Part shown: one piece after another, positions 1 to 10,095 of the stretch
Position numbering within the stretch: position 1 is the stretch's first letter
Layout of the letters: each line of letters begins with the position of its first letter
Origin: Oscarella lobularis
Lineage: Eukaryota; Porifera; Homoscleromorpha; Homosclerophorida; Oscarellidae
DNA: 64,000 bases
Assembly: GCF_947507565.1 (NCBI RefSeq)
Contig: NC_089180.1
Location: 2,852,001 to 2,916,000 of the forward strand
Reading direction: 5' to 3'
The notes under the pieces: model-generated
Seen by the model: the letters and a program-made list of their open reading frames with translations, nothing else
What the model was told of the DNA's origin: nothing
Database searches by the model: none
Position numbers and translations under genes: made by a program

Positions 1-210
1 TCGCGCGACGGCGTAGACCCTCACTGGCCAGGGGATATTCGCACTGATGGCACTGCATTTTCTGCTACTTCAACGTACCCTACCGGCTCGACGGGATTTG
101 CAGGACAACCGGCTTTCCCCTCGACGAGTGGCAACGGAGCACCGCCTTCAAGATCGAGACGGGCCACAGCCGGACAACCTCCGAAGCGTTTTGCCGACCA
201 AGATTGGTAG
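1..210 (+). CDS. C-terminal end of an LTR-retrotransposon polyprotein (partial)
   Basis: Frame 1 is open from the first base of the window to a TAG at 208-210, giving 69 residues rich in Gly, Ser, Thr and Pro and ending in a basic stretch followed by PPKRFADQDW. Such Arg-rich tails ending in P-[PE]-[KR]-[RY] plus an aromatic residue are common at the C-terminus of Ty3/gypsy-type pol proteins. The placement fits: a polypurine tract and an LTR follow within 140 bases. No catalytic domain lies inside the window, so the family call rests on the tail, the tract and the LTR together. The 5' part of the element lies outside the window. Confidence 0.5.
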   Translation, partial: SRDGVDPHWPGDIRTDGTAFSATSTYPTGSTGFAGQPAFPSTSGNGAPPSRSRRATAGQPPKRFADQDW

Positions 211-334
211 GTAATAACTTTCTTTGTGTGTTTTCGTTCACTGTCCTGTCCTTTCCTGTGCTTGTAACGTGCACGACTTTAGTGTTGCTTTGTTTTACTC
301 CCGGTAGTCGTCCCGTGAGGACACGTGCTCTGTT

Positions 335-349
335 AAGAGGGGGAGCCGT
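335..349 (+). other. Polypurine tract of the LTR element
   Basis: AAGAGGGGGAG followed by CCGT lies immediately before the TGTAGTGG that opens the LTR. A purine run just upstream of the 3' LTR is the standard plus-strand primer in LTR retrotransposons. Confidence 0.5.
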
Positions 350-497
350 TGTAGTGGTTTGAGTTGTTGAGTGTCGTGCACGTGTAGAGGTTATCAGTGG
401 TCACGAGACCAGAGAGATAATATATCCAATATAACCTGTTGTAGTACCTACCTTTTGCTCCGAGAACCAAGCTCCCAGGGAAGACTACGACGTAACA
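350..497 (+). repeat. 3' LTR of a Ty3/gypsy-like retrotransposon
   Basis: The segment begins TGTAGTGG and ends GACGTAACA, so it has the TG...CA ends of an LTR, and it sits directly after a polypurine tract and a pol-like reading frame. The ends resemble those of the LTR at 38462-38713, which on the minus strand begins TGTAGTGA and ends GACGTTACA. This suggests two related families. The inferred length of 148 bp is short for an LTR. No second LTR copy is present in the window, so the boundaries rest on termini only. Confidence 0.5.
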
Positions 498-743
498 GAA
501 TTCCCCAACGCCACTCCTGACCTTCGCCCGGCTACACAAATCGCTCTTCAAAACAATTCAGAAACCACAATTCAGAAACCCGCGGAAGAGGCAAATGTGT
601 ACGGGAAAATCGTCACTATGACCGCATTAGTCATAAAGACATGAAAACGGTCACGTGATAGGGGAGTTTCCTATCCCTCCTACTCCTTTATCTATGGTGG
701 CTGTAGCTGTTGCGGCTGTTGCGGCTGCAGTAGCTGCGGTGGG

Positions 744-785
<42 letters not shown>

Positions 786-1027
786 GGCCGCTGTTCTGAC
801 CAATAATGACGTACGTCTGTAATAACGGCTTGAACAACAGAATTTGCTGTATTTTTATACGGGCAAAAATTGCACTTTATTGACGCTTTCTTAAAACTTT
901 TCTTACAAATAATTTTTAAAAATTAATTTTGATGTGTTGCTACGGTAAAATTTTTGCTTTAAGGCGCGGTATTGTTATCTCTGGTTAAAAAACCGTGTTT
1001 TTCCGTTTCCTGTCGTTTCGCAAAGCT
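498..1027. other. Non-coding stretch with a (GCT)n microsatellite
   Basis: A pure GCT/CTG repeat of about 14 units lies at 744-785, after a looser GCTGTTGCGGCT region starting near 705. At 646-690 there is a TCACGTGAT...GGAGTTTC...TATCCCTC block that recurs near 12043-12085. No coding exon is recognisable; an AT-rich TATA-like stretch (TATTTTTATAC) lies near 849. Confidence 0.5.
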
Positions 1028-1267
1028 ATGGAGGGTGATATGATAACGAGACTACTCGAAGGGACCATGGATCAGGTCGCCGACCTTTCCAAAGCGGATT
1101 TAGAAGCTGTTCTTCCGAGCATCCCTCGCGATCTAGTTGAAGTAGCTCAGGACGGTAATCACTTTTAAAATTTGAGGTCAAATTGTTACTGAAGCGTCAA
1201 TTTAGACGATGACGATATTTTATTTGCTCTCTTCAAACGGCCAGCACACCTAATAGTCGCCTATTAA
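1028..1267 (+). CDS. Small two-exon gene, 62 residues, unknown function
   Basis: Exon 1 is 1028-1154 (ATG, 127 nt). A 51-nt intron (GTAATC...TTTAG, 1155-1205) and exon 2 (1206-1267, stop TAA) keep the phase exactly: G|AC gives Asp. The product begins MEGDMITRLLEGTMDQ, is amphipathic and acidic in the first half, has a DDDDD run at the splice junction, and ends FKRPAHLIVAY. An AATAAA lies about 20 bases after the stop, a plausible poly(A) signal. I do not recognise the family. It could be a genuine microprotein or the retained first exons of a truncated larger gene. The intron size matches the other introns in this window. Confidence 0.45.
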
Positions 1268-1489
1268 TTTAAAAGGTAAAAATTGGCAAATAAACTATAT
1301 TTTCCATTGAACAATTTCTGGAAGACAAGCATGCGGCAACAGCGCCAAAGCGGCGCGCACCGGAAATGACGGTGAACGATGGAGTGGCAGCAGCGAAAAC
1401 AAAGACGATGTTTCGCTTAGCGAAGGCGGTAATATATTGCTTTGACAATGAAGTAGATACGAATCTGATTCTAATTTTTTTAGAACAAG

Positions 1490-1834
1490 AAGGACGAGAT
1501 CCCGAAAAATCGAAAACAGGAAGTGGGCATGGAGAAGGACTAAGCAGAATAGGAAGAGGAGGTGGAACGATATGTGGGCGAGGAAGAGGACGAGGACGAG
1601 GAGCACAGGCTAGAAATGGAGGAACACAGGGAACAGGAGGCGGACAGACTGGCACTGGAGAAGGGCAGGTTAGAGGAAGGGGACGAGGAGGGGGACAGAT
1701 AGGACGGGAGAAAAAAAAAAGAATTGCTGCTGCTACAGGAGCAAAAAATTAGGACCGGCTGGAATTGGAAGAACACAGGGAAAGGGAGGAGGACAGACTG
1801 GGGCTGGAGAACACAGAAGAGGAAGAAGACAGGC
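1490..1834 (+). other. Purine-rich, Glu/Arg-rich low-complexity segment
   Basis: The plus strand is almost pure G/A. One frame reads as a charged coiled coil with two related blocks (LEMEEHREQEADRLALE and LELEEHREREEDRLGLE), another as GRGRGRG. A possible acceptor (AATAG) precedes the coiled-coil frame near 1550. The two related blocks hint at an old coiled-coil exon, but the composition alone opens several frames, so no gene is called. Confidence 0.3.
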
Positions 1835-2046
1835 TAGTACAGTGCACCCACGCATAAGGTTCCTACGTGACCCTCCCCCGAACTAGGCCACGAAATTCAA
1901 AATGAGAAAGACGTACCATTGTTTTGCAAACGCGCAACAATAGTACAGTGCACCCACGCATAAGGTTCCCATGTGACCCTCCCCCGGACTAGGCCGCGAA
2001 ATTCAAAATAAGATTGATGTGCCATTGTTTCGCGAACGCGCAACAA
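1835..2046 (+). repeat. 106-bp repeat, two tandem copies
   Basis: Copies at 1835-1940 and 1941-2046 begin TAGTACAGTGCACCCACGCA and end GCGCAACAA, with only scattered mismatches. Diverged single copies of the same core (ACGCATAA...CACGTG...CGAAATT) occur near 3637-3695 and 4156-4220, so this is a dispersed family that has duplicated in tandem here. Confidence 0.8.
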
Positions 2047-2214
2047 TAGTAGCATGATTTCTGTACGATTCCCTCGAAGGATTAGTCGATCCTATGCATG
2101 CTGATCGAGTAATCCTTCATTATAATGCAAAAGTACGTTTCCTCGTTTTTTGGCGTCAATCCTTTAGCAACTATCCTAGTTCTTTCTGCGAAACGCATCA
2201 AAATACTCTTTTCT

Positions 2215-2501
2215 AAAGATTGGTAAAAGCGATTTTTATTAAGCTCTTTCGTTTGCCTACAATTACGCTTTAAAGTATCGTTGCTACGGCAATATAGGAC
2301 CGTTTTCTAGAGTCTGCGATGCGAATCGCGATTTGGCGCCCACGCGAAACAACATTAAAGATTGGTCGAGGCAATTTCCATTAAGCTCTTTTGGTTGCCT
2401 ACAATTACGCTTTAAAGTATCGTTGCTAAGGCAATATAGGACCGTTTTCTAGAGTCTGCGATGCGAATCGCGATCTGGCGCCCTCGCGAAACAACATTAA
2501 A
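2215..2501 (+). repeat. 142-bp repeat, two tandem copies plus a decayed third
   Basis: Copies start at 2215 and 2357 (AAAGATTGGT...AACATTAAA), sharing CCTACAATTACGCTTTAAAG and GTCTGCGATGCGAATCGCGA. A degenerate third copy continues to about 2640, and related sequence recurs near 3885-4140 and 4558-4670. A satellite-like or non-autonomous family; no coding potential. Confidence 0.75.
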
Positions 2502-2727
2502 AAGAATACTCTAAACTTTGGTCGAAGCGATTTTAGATCTTTTGTCTAGTTTCGAAGTTACAGTTTGCAAATTTGTTGTTATGGGCGTGGGCTAACGCTC
2601 GCACTACCTTCTAGACCAAAAATGCAGTTAAATGCACTAAACTAATCGCTGTGGTGTCGTGAATTCGCGAGTACCGGCCCTTCTGTCACATTCGGGGGAT
2701 TCTTCCGGTGCTGCGGCATCAAGGCGA

Positions 2728-3046
2728 GATGAAAAAAAAGCGATCAAATATTTGGGGTCAGCTACATCTATTGGCTATCTATTCCAACTAGTGGTTGCTG
2801 AGGCGTTTGAAGGCGATTGAGCTTTTTTGCGACATTGGACGCCGCCCTTCGGTCGATTTCTTAGAGAACCGATCTGCGTTCGCCCATTACTGGCGCAACC
2901 GAATCTCCTATGTCCTACAACGACAAAATGCCAGAATCGTTATCAACATAAGGTTAAGAAGATCTTGCCTAATCAGACAACCTTCCTTAGTCTTGCGGCG
3001 GTGGCTAGCACACGCTGCAATTCCAATACCCATTAGCCGCTCTTAA
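2728..3046 (+). pseudogene. Retroelement C-terminal domain remnant
   Basis: Two frames joined by a frameshift near 2797 match the middle and end of the protein on the minus strand at 17228-17704. The first reads IGYLFQLVVAEAF, against LGYLFEPLLMEVF. The second reads RRPSVDFLENRSAFAHYWR and VLQRQNARIV, against ERPSIDFFNDKNSFLAYWR and CLQRENARIL. From memory this resembles the conserved region found after the reverse transcriptase in retrotransposon-derived proteins common in cnidarians and sponges; I cannot name the family with certainty. The copy lacks the N-terminal part and is dead. A repeat tail at 3294-3421 may be the 3' end of the same element. Confidence 0.5.
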
Positions 3047-3293
3047 TTTTGTATGTATTTATGTTTTAGTTGTTGTCGTTTTTCGTCCTTTGCTGTTGTT
3101 CCTTTTCTCTCTGTTCTTCTCTTATACTGTTTTTTTTCAATATATGAATCCATTGCTAGTGAAAGATCTCATGGTCGGGCGGGAAAGGCGGGCTGCAACG
3201 CACGGGGCACCACTTACGTGCACGCGTTTAACGCACGAGCAACAACATCTGCGTCTAGCAGCGACTGAGACCTACAAGAATAGCTAATTTAAA

Positions 3294-3421
3294 CCATGCG
3301 CGAGAAGCCAAGATACCCGTACAAAACCCGGCTGCTTGGCCCGTGTTCCCCAAAAGAGATCCGCATCTTAATTAAACTCGTTTGTTTAGTAATCTTTAAT
3401 CTTTTAGTATTCTATATACCG
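3294..3421 (+). repeat. Dispersed repeat, second copy at 25433-25555
   Basis: CCATGCGCGAGAA...ACCCG...CGTGTTCCC...TAGTAATCTTTAAT...TCTATAT occurs here and again at 25433-25555 with about 85 per cent identity by eye. It may be the 3' tail of the retroelement whose coding remnant lies at 2728-3046. Between 3422 and 4829 I see AT-rich sequence with the motif AAGTACCCAT repeated three or four times (3440-3530) and diverged copies of the two repeat families described upstream, but no gene. Confidence 0.5.
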
Positions 3422-4829
3422 TAAATTCGGGATATTAAGTACCCATCAATTACAGATACTTTTTTAAATTAGGTACCCATTTTCACGTCTTTTACCACTT
3501 TTCCGAATAAAAGTACCCATGAATAGAAGTACCCTACTTGTATTAGCTCCTATTTATTTGTTTTATTTGTACGTTCAAGATTAAGTTGGGTACCAAAGAA
3601 ATCCGATAATGAAAAGAAAAGAATGAGACGTTTCACCAACGCATAACGTTTCCACGTGACCCCTCGTGGGAAAAGACCACGAAATTCAAATTAAGTAGAA
3701 CTTACGTTCTTCGCAGCTGTTTTAGGCGCATCATAGATACTTAGTCCAACTTCGATTCTAAGAATAAGTTGATCGCCTGCGTGTGTATCGCGTAATCGCG
3801 ATAAATTCCTCGTTTCTTGGAGTCGATCCATTTGCAACTACCCGATGTCTTCTACGGAATCGCTACTTTGTCTCACCTCTGAAAAATGGTCGAGCCGATT
3901 TTTTCTTCGTTGCTTCGTTCCCCTTCAGTTTCGTTTCGAAAATGGTTGCTAATGTCATTTTCTGAAGTCCACGCTTTGTTTCGCAATTTGCCGCCTATGC
4001 GAAATAACACAGAAGACAAAGCAAAACAAATTGGTCGGGGCGATTATGCCTAGCTTGGGTCGTTTTCGAGTTACGGCCATCCGAATGGTTCCAGAGGATG
4101 TTGTCATGAGTTAGTTAGCGCGCTACGCACGAAAAATGCGGAATAGAGACATATACAGTACAGTGCACCCACGCATAAACGTCTCACGTGCCCTTCCGCG
4201 CGTTCCACCGCGAAATTTGAATTCGGCTGTACGTAAGGGGCTGTCGACGACATTGCAGCGATAGCGATAGTCGTCGCGCATATTACTCTACAGGATCTAG
4301 TTAAAAAACGCTTACCTTAGTCGCAGCGACCATTTCTGTAGGCTGGGCCCCAGTTGGTGTTATCCTAGTCGGCGTGTGAAGGACCATGTCTTCTCTGGGA
4401 TTGATGGGCATCGCTTCCGACTTTCGCGACGTTTGCTAGAGGCTTTTGCTGTTCTTTTCTTTCGATAACCTGCAATTATGGGCAAAAGAGAGGTTGCTAG
4501 GGTAGCGATTGTGGTGCCTGTGAGCCGTTTCGCAAGTTCGCTTAATCGCAAGCGGAGAGATTGGTAGAAGCGATTTGCGATCTGACGTCCAGTGAACAAA
4601 TTGTTGTTCTTATACTGTGACGTCTTCGTCGTGGGGCCATTGGATAGCGCGCGCACCATTAGGGAAATGGAGAAATTAATGTTTTCGTCGACAGTCAAGG
4701 CCGTAAAGCTCTACATCGGCAGAGATAAAGTCCGGAATAGAATGCCAATTTTTTTTGGAGTGGGACCGGGACAACAGGCACGATCGCAACGCTATTTCGG
4801 TGTTCGTTCGGTCGCACACGGGGCGGAAA

Positions 4830-5106
4830 ATGACTGGCCGCCTTACAAAAGAGGATGCAGCGAAGCTCGGTCCTTATCTACACTCGGGAAAGCTCCGTGC
4901 ATCAGGGTAGGTACGGTACTGCTAAGTGCATGGATTCCTTTCAAATTACCGTCCACTTACCTTGTTCGTCTGCCTACAGTGAGTTCTCGTCAGACTCCTA
5001 CGAGGCCCGCAGCCGCAGCTACAGACATCGTGTCGCCGACGTTCAAATCACTGTTGAAGGCGAGAAGGACATAGTCGAGGCTTTCAGAGCCAAAATGCAG
5101 GCATGA
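4830..5106 (+). CDS. Small two-exon gene, 67 residues, unknown function
   Basis: Exon 1 is 4830-4906 (77 nt) and exon 2 is 4980-5106 (127 nt, stop TGA). The 73-nt intron GTAGGT...CTACAG is canonical and preserves phase (GG|T). The product starts MTGRLTKEDAAKLG and ends IVEAFRAKMQA; the second exon is strongly alpha/beta-like (HRVADVQITVEGEKDIVEAF). An AATAAA lies about 13 bases after the stop. I do not recognise a family. The intact frame across an intron, the strong splice sites and the poly(A) signal make it one of the better gene candidates in this region. A longer upstream exon cannot be excluded. Confidence 0.55.
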
Positions 5107-5184
5107 TTTTCTGTGGAAATAAAAGCATTGAAATTTTTTTGGGACCTAAGGTTGGGTTTCCAGACGCATTCTGGGGCTCAGAAA

Positions 5185-5480
5185 TCAAATCTGACGATTC
5201 CCTGTCCATATACGTGGAACTGTCACCGCGACAGTGTCAATCGACCTATGAAACACAAAACCGATTAGTTGTGCCGTTCCCCCTAATCTAACCTCAACAC
5301 TCTTCGATGGTATTTGTATTTTTTTCAGCGCCTTCTTCACCTCCATGATCTTTGTTATGCCGCTCCTGTAGATGTCGATGTACTCCCGCGCCTTTGTGAA
5401 GAACTTCCGGTTTCGATCGATGTCGACCACGTCCAAAGTCCAACGTTGGCGAGCAAACCCCTATGGACACCTGAGTTACA
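5185..5480 (-). other. Exon-like open frame, unassigned
   Basis: After a possible acceptor (TCCATAG near 5460) the minus strand reads through RQRWTLDVVDIDRNRKFF, AREYIDIYRSGITKI and MEVKKALKKIQIP to a stop at 5185. Composition is protein-like and the frame is uninterrupted, but there is no start codon near the acceptor, no recognised domain and no convincing downstream splice site. It may be one exon of a gene or of a transposon. Confidence 0.25.
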
Positions 5481-5556
5481 CGTTGCATTTTTTACCTAGG
5501 AAGTAGTTGTCTTAACTCTTCTTCCATACTGCAAAATAATCGAAACGACCTATTAT

Positions 5557-5703
5557 TTATCTGGAAAAGCCTCCACGGTTGGTTACAGCAATCCAACGCT
5601 TGCTGTACAATTCGAACGAGAAGCAGTAGTCATGCTCACTGCCACAATACTCTTCTTTCAACACAAAAACTTCTAAACAATTGGCAGACTTCAGCTGCTC
5701 CAT
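5557..5703 (-). pseudogene. Transposase-derived fragment with W-x-x-V-x-R-G-G motif
   Basis: A 48-residue frame (MEQLKSANC... to SKRWIAVTNRGGFSR) follows a good acceptor (TTCTACAG near 5730). Its end resembles CQWISKVDRGGLLKV in the fragment at 20590-20907, so both appear to derive from one transposase-like family that I cannot name. From 5740 to 6012 there is only AT-rich sequence with a run GCGCAAAAAAATTTTT typical of hAT ends. Confidence 0.3.
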
Positions 5704-6012
5704 TACCCGAGCTCTTGTCGTACTTTTTCTGTAGTTTAAACAGGCCCGGCGGAAAGTATTTTCATTAGATGGGGGAAGTGCTGACGCGAAAAGCGCAAAA
5801 AAATTTTTATGCCACGCCCAATCAAAGCAGTGTATTTCTTTAAAAGAGACGATTTTAGGGCTACAATAACCTCAAATGGACTTTTGTTGTTGTGTTGAAA
5901 ACGACCAAAAACATTCTTACGGTGTCGGAATCACCAACGAACGAGTTAGCAACGGCAACGCAGGACAGGCTATCACTTAGGTCCTTATTCACATGCAGAA
6001 GCAAAAGATGAT

Positions 6013-6561
6013 TTAAACGCTGCTGCTCCATTGTAGATCGAAGGTACTGTAGGTCTTGAGTCGTCGCATAGGACTGAACGATCGTTCACTCAAAGCGTTT
6101 GTTGACGGCAGAACAAGAACTTTATTTATAAGCGTTCGTTGACCTTGTGCCAAATTCAGAATGTATCGTTTGACGTCGGTGACTGAGAGAGAAGGTGATT
6201 TGAGGTCCTCCGGAAATGTAGCTTTTAAAATATTAAGGTGCAACTGAAGTTGATGGCCATCCAAGCGATTGCCGTACAAGATAAGAACAGAACTTAATTG
6301 TTCGGATGCGTCTTTACCGAGGCAAGTTTTTAGTAAAAGTTCCTCCAGGGTGATGTACGTTTTAAAATTTTTTTGAGCAAACCCAATTTCAATGTAGTTA
6401 ACCGCAAGATCGAGTGCCTCGTAATAGATCTGTCGATAGTGGCTATTGAGGTCGATCGCCGTATAACTGGAGGAACCGTCTTCGTCAAATTGTCTTGGCA
6501 CTTTCTTTCTTCGCGGAAGCTGAGGATCCTCAACTTTTGGTGAAATATACTGCGTTGGAGG
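6013..6561 (-). pseudogene. hAT transposase C-terminal fragment (dimerisation region)
   Basis: The frame carries RRKKVPRQFDEDG at its start, then YRQIYYEALDLAVNYIE, and near the end LVLPSTNALSERSFS followed by MRRLKTY. LVxPSTNAxSERSFS is the signature of the hAT dimerisation domain in this group. The same order and spacing occur in the better copy at 62438-63094. The N-terminal zinc finger and catalytic core are missing. The frame ends in unrelated sequence after the RRLKTY motif, so this is a truncated dead copy. It abuts an unrelated transposase in the opposite direction at 6566. Confidence 0.75.
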
Positions 6562-6565
6562 CGTA

Positions 6566-8604
6566 ATGCAGATTATAACGCGTAAATGCGCAGAACGTAC
6601 ATCTTTTCTGGATGCCGAAGAAGGCGACGTAGGCGTCCACCACGCAGAAGAGCCGACGCCAGCAGATGAAAACGCCGTTGTCGAATTCGACGAGCAGACC
6701 GGTGATGACTTTGATCTCTGGGAGAGTCTAAAGACGTGGTGTCAAACACGGCTGCGTGACGACAAGAAGATGGTTACGCTACTCTTAGTCGAACTCCTGC
6801 TGCGCCACACTCGAAAGGGTCTCGTAACGTCTGCTCGCTTGGCTGCCAGCATTTTGGGGTCGTCGGAAGCGTTGATCATACGATGGCGCAGTGATTACGT
6901 AAGGAACAGCGGCGAGTTTTCCAACTGTCGTCGCGGGAAGTATGCTCGGGTCTCAATAATGATCAATGAAGACCTCGAATGGAAGGCTCGGAAGTGGGCT
7001 CGAATGAACTCGTTCGTTCGAGGGAGGCCTAACATGACAATTGCGGATTTCTGCAAGTTCGTCAACGACGATCTTATTCCAAATACGCCTCACCTGCTGC
7101 CTGGATTCCCGACGTCCATATCGATTGCAATGGGATGCCGATTCCTCCACTCGATGGGCTTCTCGCGAAAAGATTCGTCAGTAAAGTCTGTGTACCTTGA
7201 CGGACACAAAAGGTAATAAACACAATTTTTTATTTAATTAACTTTTTAATTTGTGTTTTTCGAAATTTAGGGAAGACGTAGTCGAATACAGGGAAAGCTA
7301 CCTTTCGACACTCTCACTGCTTACTTCCCTGCACAAGCGCCCTCCGCTTCCCAGTGACGGCGTCGTAGGTCAGTTTGCAAGCATGGGTCAGGAAAAACGA
7401 TCGAATTAAATAGGTGATTCAAACATAATTAATATTTAGCCGATTCTTCCGCTGAAAAACACTGGTGATCATTTATCATGATGAATCACTATTCCAATCG
7501 AACGACGACCAGCGCTATTTTTGGGGCGAAGACGAGCAGACTGTATTGAAGCACAAGGTATTCATCTCACTAAATATTTTCTATTAATACATTATATGTA
7601 TGTACAAAGGGAAAAGGACGTAGCATCATGGTTTCGGACTTTGTCGACAATTTTAACGGTTTTCTCGGCTTCACAGACGAAGAGTATGTGGCGCTTCCTG
7701 CTCCTCATCGTCATCTTCCTCAGCGTGCGCGAATGACTTTGGAGCTGGGCGTCAATCGAGAGGGCTTCTGGAGACGAGAGAACGTGATGGCACAGCTGAG
7801 AACGGCAGTGAAAATTGCGGAACTGAAGTACTCGCCTCAGTTCTTCGATCTCCTATTCGTGTTCGACAACAGCTCGAACCACACTGCGAAGGCTCCGGAT
7901 GCGCTTGTCGCCTCGAGGATGAACGTTGGGCCAGCAGGCGCTCAACCGATCACGCGGGACACCGTATGGAATGGGCATCGGTTTTGTATGGTCGACGATA
8001 ATGGGGTTCCTAAAGGATTGGCAGCAGTAATTTACTTCATATGGTAGTAAGTATATACTCTAACATTTTAATAATCACTCAGGTCTTGACGGAAAGAGGT
8101 GTCGATATTCGCGGAATGCTCAAGAAAGACATGGAGGACGCCCTTTCAAGACACCCAGATTTCGCTGCGGAAAAGTCCGAAATCGAGATGCTGTTGACTT
8201 CGCGGGGCCATTTGTGCTTTTTTACTCCAAAATTTCACTGCGAGTTAAAGTAAGAAGCGCAGAAATAGCACCTTTTCCAAAATATCATTCAAATTGATAG
8301 TCCAATCGAACGACACTGGGAAGACGCAAAACGTTATGCTCGGGCGCACTTCAATTACAGTTTTGCTGCGCTGAAAACATCGTCGACGACGCGCTTGCTT
8401 CGATATCGGAGGATACGAACAGGAGGCATTTCCGGAAATTTAGGGACTACCAGTACGCGTATCTTTCTGGGTGTAAAGGTATGGTGGTACACTTGATTTT
8501 CTTGCTGTCCCCCAAATAGTGACGTACATGTATTAGACGGTCGCGAAGTTGAAAAGGCAGTGAAACTGTACAAGTCGAATCGTAGGGTCTTCGTGACCGA
8601 TTAG
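6566..8604 (+). pseudogene. DDE transposase, multi-exon, FDNSSNH / PKFHCELNPIE family
   Basis: Readable exons are about 6566-7212, 7271-7368, 7470-7556, 7610-8027, 8083-8249 and 8301-8470, with introns of 51-60 nt. Diagnostic motifs in order are HDESLFQSNDDQ, GKGRSIMVSDF, VFDNSSNHTAKAPDAL, LTSRGHLCFFTPKFHCELN (across an intron) and PIERHWEDAKRYARAHFNYS. The D...D...E layout with NPIE-x-x-W is that of the IS630/Tc1/mariner superfamily. The particular family, with its DNSSNH and PKFHCELN motifs, is widespread in fungi and simple animals. A stop or frame break before HDES, a frameshift after YSFAAL (near 8367) and a bad final junction make this copy inactive. The last 27 codons to TAG at 8604 look conserved. 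Terminal inverted repeats were not found. Confidence 0.7.
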
Positions 8605-8693
8605 GTAACCCCGGCTTTTCTCAAAGCCAAACCCCGCCGGCTTGTTGAAAAGCCATTTACTTTGCAAAAGAAAGTTGTCCTTTGCAAAAAATA

Positions 8694-8755
8694 AATATTA
8701 TATATATTATATCATATATATATATATGTATATATGTATATATGTATATATTATT
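8694..8755. repeat. (TA)n / (TATATG)n microsatellite
   Basis: An alternating TATATATATG run about 60 bp long, lying just past the stop of the HIRAN gene on the minus strand. Confidence 0.9.
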
Positions 8756-9184
8756 TAAAGGTTATATTTTAGGGAGTCTCTAAGTCGCTTTATGACGTCG
8801 CCCTCTTCATAAACCTTCACGAATGCTTCAGCGACACGATCGGACCAGCAGCGGGTTTTATTGGCAAAGGGAGAGGTAATGAAAAACCTGATATAATAAT
8901 GGATGAATTTAGGACTGCCGAGCAAACTACGAAAAGACGAACCCTTTTGCCTCGACGACCCTGTCGCGCAAGAGAGGACCAAGAATTCTGGCAATCGAGG
9001 CCTCCAAGTGGCCGGCCATCACGCTTTCGTTGCCCAGAGTGACGAAGACAGCCACCGCATTGGAATCGTGAGGGTTGCCTGCCTCCCAAGTGCAGGATAT
9101 GTCCTGACCATCACGAATGTATGGCATACCAGGGTAAAATTTCATGCCTTTGACAAGAACGCGCAAGATGCTTTTTTCCGCCAT
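8755..9184 (-). CDS. Stand-alone HIRAN-domain protein, two exons
   Basis: Exon 1 is 9184-8931 and exon 2 is 8887-8755 (stop TAA). The intron is only 43 nt (GTAGTT...ATATCAG) and the phase is preserved (TC|G). The 128-residue product has a HIRAN-like core at residues about 8-80: VKGMKFYPGMPYIRDGQ, then NPHDSNAVAVFV with the Asn-x-x-Asp-x-x-Ala signature, then VMAGHLEASIARILGPLL. HIRAN domains bind 3' DNA ends and occur in SNF2-type ATPases (HLTF) and in stand-alone bacterial and phage proteins. Here no helicase or nuclease is attached; the C-terminal 45 residues are helical and charged. A second, divergent HIRAN protein lies at 34837-35367. Function in this organism is unknown. Confidence 0.65.
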
Positions 9185-9740
9185 ACGTCTTATGCTAGCG
9201 CACGCTACGCGATTTTACAGTTTTTGTGAAAACAAGCTTTTCGACAAAACTAAGTTGTGTGGAAAAAAGTCGAAACGATGAAAACATTGGCACTTTATAG
9301 GTTGTGGCTGATGCAAAAGTTGAAGAGGATTCATCGTGTCGTTTCGACGCAAAACACGAACAATGGAAAAAGGTACGTAATCGCTTTCTTTGAAGAAGGA
9401 AGGAGACGAAAATCGGAAACGATGAAAACACTTGTCCTACATCGATAAGCAATTCGAAGGTAAAAAGAGCGGAAAATAGCGAAGGGTGAAGAAAACTTTT
9501 GCGAAAAACGAAGCGAGCCTTTCCTCGCGCTTGACTGAACGTATTTCGACGCGAGAAGCAAGAGGCGATTAACTAATTCGACGGCAGGTAGAGAAAAGCC
9601 TTCCGGAGCTATAAAGTTCTTTAGGGGTACGAAAAAACCAGCCAAATTTGAACTACGAGCAACTAAAGCACGCTACCACCTGATTATCACTTATGCTGAT
9701 AAGCACTGTACAACCTCACTACTATGCACCGCTGTCGAAA
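9185..9740. other. Non-coding stretch with an imperfect internal repeat
   Basis: AAGTCGAAACGATGAAAACA near 9268 recurs as AAATCGGAAACGATGAAAACA near 9410 (about 140 bp apart). No exon with convincing splice sites is visible. Confidence 0.4.
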
Positions 9741-9743
9741 GCT

Positions 9744-10095
9744 AATGCAGCAATTCGTCGTAGACATAAACGTCAAAGTCGAAATTGAGAGACTTAAATT
9801 TTTCAGAAGAGATCAGAAAAAGTTAAGAGCTGAGACTTACTTCGACTTCATCGACGCTATACTGCGAAAGGACGAAGATCCGGCCAACATTGGACAGTAA
9901 ATTATACTACCCAGCACTTTTACGGGCGGGCGGCCACGTTACATGCATCTTCTTACCCAGGACGCAATGGACTACGTCCGCACGTTTAGGCGACCTTTTC
10001 TTTTCATTAAAATGACGTGTAATCAAAATGAAAAAAATGAAAAATGAACTTTTCATAACGCAGATAGCAAACGACAGGCCGGACATCATTGCACG
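9744..10095 (+). pseudogene. Helitron N-terminal domain remnant
   Basis: The frame reads ERLKFFRRDQKKLRAETYFD, then an in-frame TAA at 9898-9900, then ILPSTFTGG, PRYMHLLTQDAMDYVR and RRPFLFIKMTCNQN, with QIANDRPDIIARR further on. This is the order of the conserved Helitron_like_N block, and it is closely comparable with the copy at 42244-43445. The in-frame stop, an AT-rich insertion after TCNQN and loss of all downstream helicase motifs show it is dead. Confidence 0.75.

Noticed and set aside
6566-7216. Independent intact gene
   Set aside because: Its frame continues across short introns into the FDNSSNH transposase, so it is that transposase's N-terminal exon.
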